From positions 1-5,333 of the forward strand of contig DCGK01000085.1 in the NCBI GenBank assembly GCA_002315235.1: 5,333 nucleotides of DNA, read 5' to 3'. Source of the stretch: Ruminococcus sp. UBA1780 (GTDB lineage: Bacteria; Bacillota; Clostridia; Oscillospirales; Ruminococcaceae). The stretch's first letter is position 1; each line of letters starts with the position of its first letter. The position numbers were made by a program, and so were the translations under genes. Under the pieces are notes generated by a model that had not been told where the DNA came from, did no database searches, and saw nothing but the letters and a program-made list of their open reading frames with translations. Below, piece by piece: positions 1 through 4,968 of the stretch.

Positions 1-1
1 G

Positions 2-991
2 CCTCCGGAAACCGCTGCATGTGTTCCGGATTTTTCAGATATAAAGGGGCAGCATTCCGCCAAGCTTGCACTTGAAATTGCAGCTGCAGGCGGTCACAAC
101 GTGCTGCTCATAGGCAGTCCCGGAAGCGGAAAAAGCATGCTTGCCAGAAGACTTCCGGGAATTCTTCCTCAGATGACCTTTGAGGAATCAATCGAAACAA
201 CCAACATACACTCTATATCAGGGCTTCTTGACAGGGATACTCCCCTTGTAACGACAAGACCGTTCCGCTCACCGCATCACACCATTTCAGCGGCAGGACT
301 TGCCGGTGGAGGCACCGTCCCGCATCCCGGCGAGATTTCACTTGCCCACAACGGACTGCTGTTTCTGGACGAGCTTGCCGAGTTCGACAGAAAAACACTT
401 GAAATTCTCAGGCAGCCGCTTGAGGAACAGAAGGTCACCATCTCAAGAGCCAGCGGGACAATAACCTATCCTTCATCTATCATGCTGACAGCCGCGATGA
501 ACCCGTGTCCGTGCGGATTTTTCGGACATCCGCGCAAAAAATGCATCTGCACGAAAAAACAGGTCGCAAACTATCTCTCAAAGATTTCAGGTCCTCTTCT
601 GGACAGGCTTGACCTTCACGTTGAGGTAGCGCCGGTTGAATTCCAGCATCTGTCTTCAGCATCAAAGGAAGAGGAAACCGCATCAGTCAGAAAACGTGTT
701 CAGGCAGCCCGTGAAATTCAGCTTGACAGATTCAGAGGAACCGGAATCACATGCAATGCACGCATAACATCCTCAAAACTCCGTGAATTCTGTCCGCTTG
801 AAAAGGATGCCGAAACATTTTTATGCAGCGTATTTGACATCATGGGACTTTCAGCCAGAGCCTACGACAGAATACTCAAGGTCGGCAGAACAATAGCCGA
901 TCTGGACGGAAGCGAAACAATCAGAAAAAAACACATTTCCCAGGCTGTTCAGTACAGGTCACTGGACAGAAAATACTGGAATCAGGAATGA
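2..991 (+). CDS. comM: ComM/YifB-family AAA+ ATPase (Mg-chelatase-like), 5'-truncated by the window edge
   Basis: The frame is open from base 2 to TGA at 989-991, giving 329 visible residues. The family is usually about 500 aa, so roughly the first 175 residues (the Lon-protease-like N-terminal domain) lie left of the window. Visible in order (fragment numbering): a DFSDIKGQ entry to the ATPase domain (10-17), Walker A GSPGSGKS (38-45), the RPFRSPHH and PHPGEISLAHNG family blocks, Walker B LLFLDE (ending D123/E124), four cysteines in a CPCG...CIC arrangement (169-183), an SGPLLDRLDL block with a likely arginine finger near 202, and the C-terminal LSARAYDRILKVGRTIADL helical domain. ComM is known as a hexameric helicase promoting branch migration during natural transformation in Gram-negatives; its role in Firmicutes is less clear. 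It is the first visible gene of a run with the HAD and rodA genes. The GTG at 101 codes for Val in the GGHNVLLIG strand and is not a start. No damage is seen. Confidence 0.95.
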   Translation, partial: PPETAACVPDFSDIKGQHSAKLALEIAAAGGHNVLLIGSPGSGKSMLARRLPGILPQMTFEESIETTNIHSISGLLDRDTPLVTTRPFRSPHHTISAAGLAGGGTVPHPGEISLAHNGLLFLDELAEFDRKTLEILRQPLEEQKVTISRASGTITYPSSIMLTAAMNPCPCGFFGHPRKKCICTKKQVANYLSKISGPLLDRLDLHVEVAPVEFQHLSSASKEEETASVRKRVQAAREIQLDRFRGTGITCNARITSSKLREFCPLEKDAETFLCSVFDIMGLSARAYDRILKVGRTIADLDGSETIRKKHISQAVQYRSLDRKYWNQE

Positions 992-1005
992 TTACAATAC
1001 AGAAC

Positions 1006-1010
1006 AGGAT
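1006..1010 (+). promoter_or_regulatory. Weak ribosome binding site of the HAD gene
   Basis: AGGAT lies 8 nt upstream of the ATG at 1019, inside the 27-nt gap after the comM stop. It is a weak match to the Shine-Dalgarno consensus, but it is the only one in the gap. The short gap and the lack of a terminator or promoter suggest that translation of the HAD gene follows from the comM transcript. Confidence 0.5.
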
Positions 1011-1018
1011 CAGAAAAT

Positions 1019-1858
1019 ATGATAAAACTTATTGCCACGGATATGGACGGCTCACTTCTTGATGATGACAAGAATCTTCCGCCTGATTTTTCAGAAACAC
1101 ATGATATCCTTGAACGGAACGGCATCAGCTTTGCTGCTGCAAGCGGACGCTCATACACAGCACTCGCTCCAGTCTTCGGTGAGCAGAGCAGTTCAATGAG
1201 TTTTATCTGTGACAACGGAGCATTTATCGTCCACAAAGGAAAAAAGATATTCTCAGCCGGAATAGCTCCGGAACTTCTCAGGGAGGTTATATCCGTATGT
1301 GAGGAAAAACTTCCTGAGGCATATCTGGTTCTCTGCGGCGAAAAAGGTCTCTATGTAACTGAAAAATACAAGCCCCGTTCACAGAAGGAGCTTGGTTTCT
1401 ACTACAGTTCACGAATCGTTCTGGACAATCTTGCCGAAACCGATGATGTAATCTTCAAAATAGCAATATATGATGAGAATAACCCGCAGGAATACTCGTA
1501 TCCTGTTCTTGAAAAAATATTCGGTGACAGACTGTCACTTGTAGTTTCAGGCCATCTCTGGATGGATATTATGCAGAAGGGTATCAGCAAAGGCAGCGCT
1601 GTGAAACAGCTTCAGCAGACTCTTGGGATAACAGCTGCGGAAACAATGGCCTTCGGGGATTTTTACAATGACATTGAGCTTCTGAAAAATGCTGACATGA
1701 GTTTCGTAATGGAAAACGCAAACGAGGATATGAAACAGTACGGCAGATTCACCGCAGAAAGCAACAACAGTTCAGGCGTTACAAAAGCAATAAAAAAATA
1801 TCTCACCGAAAACGGTCTTATGCATAAAAACACTACGAAAGGATATGCAAATGAATAA
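1019..1858 (+). CDS. Cof-type HAD-superfamily phosphatase (HAD-IIB)
   Basis: This 279-aa protein has the full HAD motif set. Motif I is DMDGSLLDDD, with nucleophile D8 and acid/base D10. Motif II is AASGR around S42. The motif III lysine is K191 in GISKGSAV. Motif IV is GDFYND at 213-218, which binds Mg2+. The long stretch between motifs II and III, including SFICDNGA (61-68), is the C2B-type cap that defines Cof/YidA-like enzymes. Length is typical for the family (about 270-290 aa). Such enzymes are cytosolic and dephosphorylate sugar phosphates, nucleotides or cofactors such as PLP and FMN precursors. The substrate cannot be read from sequence, so no gene symbol is given. It starts 27 nt after comM, and its last codons overlap the start of rodA, which argues for one operon. 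Motif IV has FY where GDGxND or GDNxND is commoner; the metal-binding aspartates are intact. Confidence 0.93.
   Translation: MIKLIATDMDGSLLDDDKNLPPDFSETHDILERNGISFAAASGRSYTALAPVFGEQSSSMSFICDNGAFIVHKGKKIFSAGIAPELLREVISVCEEKLPEAYLVLCGEKGLYVTEKYKPRSQKELGFYYSSRIVLDNLAETDDVIFKIAIYDENNPQEYSYPVLEKIFGDRLSLVVSGHLWMDIMQKGISKGSAVKQLQQTLGITAAETMAFGDFYNDIELLKNADMSFVMENANEDMKQYGRFTAESNNSSGVTKAIKKYLTENGLMHKNTTKGYANE
1838..1843 (+). promoter_or_regulatory. Ribosome binding site that decides the rodA start
   Basis: AAAGGA sits inside the end of the HAD gene. It is 7 nt before the ATG at 1851 but only 1 nt before the in-frame ATG at 1845. The spacing selects 1851 as the true start, two codons downstream of the longest possible reading. 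Confidence 0.75.
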
Positions 1859-2984
1859 ACTGAAAAAAATTACTGCTGCAGTAAAAAAATACATCGGCAG
1901 TCTTGACAAGCTTCTGCTGTTTGCGGTATGCCTGTGCACGATTGTCGGAATAACACTGATTTACTCACTCGCAGCCAACGGCACAACAACTCACAATGTT
2001 TACAAAACGCAGGTTATATCGATGATAATCGGACTTGTCGTCTGCATATTCATTTCATGCTTTGACTACAAGGATTTTGCAAAGCTGTGGTATCTGTACG
2101 TCCCCGCAGCGCTGGTTCCCGTCCTTCTTACCTTTACTTCAATGGGTGTCGGGGTTGAGGGTACCGATGACGTTGCCTGGCTCAGAATCGGCTCCATGCA
2201 GTTCCAGCCGGCGGAGTTTCTTAAAATTGCATTTCTTCTTTCATTTTCATATCATCTTTCCAGGGTAAGTGATGATATGAACAACCTGATAAACATAATT
2301 CTTCTCTGCATTCATGCCGCAGTACCGATAGGACTTGTCATGAAACAGGGAGACCACGGAACAGCTCTTGTATTCATTATGATGTTTGTTGTAATGATGT
2401 ACTCATCAGGACTTTCTCTCCTGTACATAATCCCTGCCCTGCTTGCAGTACCTGTTGTGGTAATGATTGCATGGCAGTACCTTCTCGGCTCGGTGCAGAA
2501 GGAACGAATCATGATTCTCTTCAATCCTGGAAGCGACCCTGAAGGTATTGAATGGCAGCAGGATCTCGGACTTTCATCTCTTACCGCAGGAAATATTTTC
2601 GGAAACGGACTCTTCGGAAATGAAAAAAGCAACGTTCCGGAAATTTACAACGACTTCATTTTCTCGTATGTCGGCTACGCATTCGGATTTGTCGGATGCA
2701 TTGCTCTGATTGTTGTTTTTGCCTTTATATGCATAAAAATTATCGCGAATGCCCTTGTGGCCCGTGACTGTCTCGGCAAGAACATCTGTATGGGTGCGTT
2801 TGCAATGCTGTTCACGCACTGCGCGCTGAACATAGGCATGGTTCTGAAGGTTATGCCGGTTATCGGTATTCCGCTTCCGTTCCTGAGCTCAGGCGGAACC
2901 GCTCTCGTAAGTATGTACATAGTTATCGGCACTGTTCTCAGCGCAAGACAGCACAATGAAAAAATTTACAGAATGTTTGCTTAA
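1851..2984 (+). CDS. rodA: RodA/FtsW/SpoVE-family (SEDS) peptidoglycan glycosyltransferase
   Basis: A 377-aa multi-pass membrane protein from ATG 1851 (longer reading from 1845 gives 379 aa). About ten hydrophobic segments begin with LDKLLLFAVCLCTIVGITLIYS near residue 18. SEDS proteins polymerise lipid II into glycan strands together with a class B PBP. Family landmarks (377-aa numbering): VAWLRIG with the conserved Trp at about 110, QFQPAEFLKI right after it, QGDHGTALVF with D168, NDFIF with the conserved, functionally essential Asp at 268, and the C-terminal GIPLPFLSSGGTALVS block. The size and short loops fit RodA (elongation) better than FtsW, but the family is not split reliably by eye. 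The YVGYAFGFVG segment after NDFIF lacks the usual Glu-Glu pair. The start overlaps the HAD gene by 8 bp (ATGAATAA), implying translational coupling. A terminator follows 16 nt after the stop. No PBP gene is adjacent. Confidence 0.9.
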   Translation: MNKLKKITAAVKKYIGSLDKLLLFAVCLCTIVGITLIYSLAANGTTTHNVYKTQVISMIIGLVVCIFISCFDYKDFAKLWYLYVPAALVPVLLTFTSMGVGVEGTDDVAWLRIGSMQFQPAEFLKIAFLLSFSYHLSRVSDDMNNLINIILLCIHAAVPIGLVMKQGDHGTALVFIMMFVVMMYSSGLSLLYIIPALLAVPVVVMIAWQYLLGSVQKERIMILFNPGSDPEGIEWQQDLGLSSLTAGNIFGNGLFGNEKSNVPEIYNDFIFSYVGYAFGFVGCIALIVVFAFICIKIIANALVARDCLGKNICMGAFAMLFTHCALNIGMVLKVMPVIGIPLPFLSSGGTALVSMYIVIGTVLSARQHNEKIYRMFA

Positions 2985-2999
2985 AAATGCATTTCACAC

Positions 3000-3029
3000 A
3001 ACACCGGAGGCCTGTCTCCGGTGTTTTTT
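3000..3029 (+). terminator. Intrinsic terminator ending the comM-HAD-rodA run
   Basis: AACACCGGAG (3000-3009) pairs perfectly with CTCCGGTGTT (3016-3025) around a 6-nt loop GCCTGT, followed by T's to 3029. It begins 15 nt after the rodA stop and separates this transcript from the guaA promoter. Confidence 0.93.
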
Positions 3030-3044
3030 GTTCACCCGTCTCTA

Positions 3045-3073
3045 TTGCAATATCTGTAAAAAAATGATATAAT
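3045..3073 (+). promoter_or_regulatory. Sigma-A-type promoter of guaA with extended -10
   Basis: The -35 is TTGCAA (3045-3050), followed by a 17-nt spacer and a perfect -10 TATAAT (3068-3073). The -10 is preceded by TGA (3065-3067), making an extended -10. Transcription should begin near 3080, leaving a leader of about 60 nt. It lies just after the rodA terminator, so guaA has its own promoter. Confidence 0.88.
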
Positions 3074-3093
3074 TTTTATATTCATTAACATAA

Positions 3094-3115
3094 GGAAATG
3101 CGCTGAAGTGTTTCC
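3094..3115 (+). promoter_or_regulatory. Possible hairpin in the guaA leader
   Basis: GGAAATGC (3094-3101) can pair with GTGTTTCC (3108-3115) around the loop GCTGAA: 8 pairs, two of them G-U. The TTCC at 3112-3115 could instead pair with GGAA of the Shine-Dalgarno (3129-3132). It does not match the purine riboswitch or another leader I recognise, and it may be chance. Confidence 0.3.
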
Positions 3116-3125
3116 CTGATTTCAG

Positions 3126-3131
3126 AAAGGA
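3126..3131 (+). promoter_or_regulatory. Ribosome binding site of guaA
   Basis: AAAGGA lies 9 nt before the ATG at 3141, normal spacing for a Firmicute, and it supports that start. The N-terminus MANQLCVVLDFGGQYNQLIARRVRE begins right at the family's conserved first strand. Confidence 0.8.
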
Positions 3132-3140
3132 ATTTAACTT

Positions 3141-4694
3141 ATGGCAAATCAGCTCTGCGTTGTTCTCGACTTCGGAGGACAGTACAATCAGTTAATTGCT
3201 CGCCGCGTACGTGAATGCGGTGTTTACTGTGAAATCAAAAGATTTGACACACCAATCGAAGACATTAAAGCTCTCAATCCTGTTGCTATCATCTTTACTG
3301 GTGGTCCTAACAGCGTTTACGATATGAGTTCACCTCATATCTCAAAGGAAATTTTCGAAATAGGCGTTCCTGTTCTCGGTATCTGCTACGGATGCCAGCT
3401 CATGGCATACACACTCGGTGGTGCTGTTAAGAGCTGCGAAAAGAGTGAATACGGCAAGATTGAAGTTACTCATAAAAATGACAGCCTTATCTTCAGGGAT
3501 GTTCCGGAAACAAGCGTTGTCTGGATGAGCCATACTGACTACGTAAGCGAAACTCCTGAAGGCTTTACGGTTACTGCTTCATCTGCTGACTGCCCTGCTG
3601 CAGCATTTGAAAATGCAGAAAAGAAATTCTACGCAGTACAGTTCCATCCTGAAGTTACACACAGCCAGTTCGGCAAACAGATTCTCCACAACTTCCTCTA
3701 CAATGTCTGCGGATGCACAGGTGACTGGGTTATGGACGATTTTATCGACAGAACAGTTGCAAAGCTCCGTGAACAGATTGGCGACAAAAAGGTTGTTCTC
3801 GGTCTCTCAGGCGGTGTTGACTCATCAGTTGCTGCAGGACTTCTCAGCCGTGCAGTGGGAAATCAGCTTACATGCGTATTTGTTGACCAGGGTCTTATGA
3901 GAAAGGACGAAGGAGACTTCGTTGAAGAAACATTTACAAAGCTTTTCGATATGAAATTTGTCCGTGTAAACTGCCAGAAGCAGTTCCTTGAAAAGCTTAA
4001 GGGTGTTACAGATCCCGAGCAGAAAAGAAAGATTATCGGTACGGAATTCTACAAGGTATTCTGGGACAAGGTTCGTGAAGAAGCTGACGGCGGTTTCTTT
4101 GCACAGGGTACTATTTATCCTGACCGTATCGAATCAGGCAAGGGTAACGCAGCCGGCAAGGGCAGCACTGCTACTATCAAGACACATCACAACATGGTTG
4201 AAATGCCTGCTGATATCACATTCGACGGTACAATTGAACCACTCGCTGACCTCTTCAAGGATGAAGTTCGTATGGTCGGCGAAAAGCTCGGTATTCCGCA
4301 TGATCTCGTTTGGAGACAGCCATTCCCTGGCCCTGGTCTCGGCGTAAGAATTATCGGTGAAATCACAGAAGACAAGATTAAGGTTCTTCAGGAAGCTGAC
4401 GCTGTATTCCGTGATGAAATCAAAAAGAGCGGTATCGAAAGCGAACTCAAGCAGTTCTTTGCTGTTCTCCCTGATGTCAAGACGGTCGGCGTTATGGGTG
4501 ACCACCGTACATACGATCACCTCATTGCTATCAGAGCCGTTACAACTGATGACTTTATGACAGCTGACTGGGCAAGAATTCCTTATGACGTTCTGGCAAG
4601 AGTTTCAAACAGACTCTGCAACGAAGTTGAACACGTAAACAGAGTAGTTTACGATATTACTTCAAAGCCTCCTGGAACTGTTGAGTGGGAATAA
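3141..4694 (+). CDS. guaA: GMP synthase (glutamine-hydrolysing)
   Basis: Complete, 517 aa, the usual family length. It converts XMP, ATP and glutamine to GMP, AMP, PPi and glutamate in the cytosol, the last step of de novo guanine nucleotide synthesis. The N-terminal class I glutamine amidotransferase domain shows GGPNSVYD (54-61), the nucleophile Cys82 in LGICYGCQ, and the His169/Glu171 pair in FHPEVTHSQFG. The ATP-pyrophosphatase domain has the P-loop SGGVDSS (223-229). The C-terminal dimerisation and XMP-binding part has RQPFPGPGLGVR (392-403), DHRTYDHL and the ending KPPGTVEWE. The lid segment reads HHNMVEMP (349-356) where HHNVGGLP is commoner, and it is preceded by a Gly/Lys-rich stretch (333-342). 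Codons are visibly richer in GGT, GCT, GTT and CTC than in the upstream genes, as expected of a highly expressed gene. It stands alone between its own promoter and terminator. No purine riboswitch precedes it. Confidence 0.98.
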   Translation: MANQLCVVLDFGGQYNQLIARRVRECGVYCEIKRFDTPIEDIKALNPVAIIFTGGPNSVYDMSSPHISKEIFEIGVPVLGICYGCQLMAYTLGGAVKSCEKSEYGKIEVTHKNDSLIFRDVPETSVVWMSHTDYVSETPEGFTVTASSADCPAAAFENAEKKFYAVQFHPEVTHSQFGKQILHNFLYNVCGCTGDWVMDDFIDRTVAKLREQIGDKKVVLGLSGGVDSSVAAGLLSRAVGNQLTCVFVDQGLMRKDEGDFVEETFTKLFDMKFVRVNCQKQFLEKLKGVTDPEQKRKIIGTEFYKVFWDKVREEADGGFFAQGTIYPDRIESGKGNAAGKGSTATIKTHHNMVEMPADITFDGTIEPLADLFKDEVRMVGEKLGIPHDLVWRQPFPGPGLGVRIIGEITEDKIKVLQEADAVFRDEIKKSGIESELKQFFAVLPDVKTVGVMGDHRTYDHLIAIRAVTTDDFMTADWARIPYDVLARVSNRLCNEVEHVNRVVYDITSKPPGTVEWE

Positions 4695-4701
4695 TTCAAT
4701 A

Positions 4702-4753
4702 ACCCCCGTAAACCTCAGAAAACTGCGGTTTACGGGGGTCTTTATTTTATTTT
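4702..4753 (+). terminator. Strong intrinsic terminator of guaA
   Basis: ACCCCCGTAAACC (4702-4714) pairs perfectly with GGTTTACGGGGGT (4727-4739). Inside this, CAG/CTG pair around an AAAA loop after one T/C mismatch. A T-rich tail, TTTATTTTATTTT, follows at 4741-4753. The hairpin starts 7 nt after the guaA stop codon. The reverse strand has no comparable T-run, so the terminator acts in the + direction. Confidence 0.95.
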
Positions 4754-4787
4754 GATAACAGATTGATAACAGGAAGGAATTGATAAT
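4752..4787 (+). repeat. Three short TTGATA direct repeats in the guaA-dinD gap
   Basis: TTGATAACA (4752-4760), TTGATAACA (4763-4771) and TTGATAAT (4780-4787) follow the terminator tail. The first two are identical over 9 bases and 11 bp apart, about one helical turn; the third begins 17 bp later. They could be protein-binding sites or simple AT-rich drift. The rest of the gap up to 4870 shows no gene or convincing promoter. Confidence 0.4.
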
Positions 4788-4870
4788 TTCAATACTTTTC
4801 CAAATCAACCTTGTACATGTTTACCACAAAAATTCATTAAATGGGAATACCTTAAATAAAATTATTGTCC

Positions 4871-4903
4871 AATCAGTCTATGCTCTTCATAGACTGATTT
4901 TTT
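4871..4903 (+). terminator. Orphan intrinsic terminator upstream of dinD
   Basis: AATCAGTCTATG (4871-4882) pairs perfectly over 12 bp with CATAGACTGATT (4888-4899) around loop CTCTT, and a run of six T's (4898-4903) ends it. No coding region lies between the guaA terminator and this hairpin. It either ends a small unannotated transcript, backs up the guaA terminator, or is left from a lost gene. The -35 of the dinD promoter begins 5 nt after it, so it also shields dinD from read-through. Confidence 0.85.
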
Positions 4904-4907
4904 CATA

Positions 4908-4936
4908 TTGTTTTTGATGCGCATACGTGGTATAAT
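4908..4936 (+). promoter_or_regulatory. Sigma-A-type promoter of dinD with extended -10
   Basis: The -35 is TTGTTT (4908-4913), followed by a 17-nt spacer and a perfect -10 TATAAT (4931-4936). The -10 is preceded by TGG (4928-4930), making an extended -10. The start of transcription is expected near 4943, with a leader of about 25 nt. The spacer holds the 8-bp palindrome ATGCGCAT (4917-4924), a possible operator. No LexA-type CGAAC-N4-GTTCG box is visible. Confidence 0.85.
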
Positions 4937-4952
4937 TAAATGTGACATTATG

Positions 4953-4958
4953 AAAGGA
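4953..4958 (+). promoter_or_regulatory. Ribosome binding site of dinD
   Basis: AAAGGA lies 10 nt before the ATG at 4969 and supports that start. The nearby ATG at 4950 is itself immediately upstream of this site and has no Shine-Dalgarno of its own. Confidence 0.75.
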
Positions 4959-4968
4959 AATATAAATC

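Noticed and set aside
101..103. GTG at 101 as the start of the ComM-like protein
   Set aside because: The frame is open upstream to base 2 and encodes the conserved DFSDIKGQ...ALEIAAAGGHN segment, so the gene begins outside the window.
1845..1850. rodA start at the first in-frame ATG (1845)
   Set aside because: It lies only 1 nt after the AAAGGA site, too close for initiation. ATG 1851 has 7-nt spacing and makes the usual stop-start overlap.
3080..3140. Purine (guanine) riboswitch upstream of guaA
   Set aside because: The leader is only about 60 nt and lacks the conserved three-way-junction bases of the purine aptamer.
4134..4520. 128-codon reverse-strand frame inside guaA
   Set aside because: It lies opposite strongly conserved GuaA sequence, has no ribosome site or promoter, and its protein resembles no family I know. 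The other antisense and out-of-frame readings within comM, HAD, rodA and guaA fail for the same reasons.
4752..4787. CRISPR array or replication iterons
   Set aside because: The three repeats are only 6-9 bp with unequal, very short spacing, and there are no cas or replication genes nearby.
4890..4968. LexA operator in front of dinD
   Set aside because: No GAAC or GTTC half-sites occur in this stretch.
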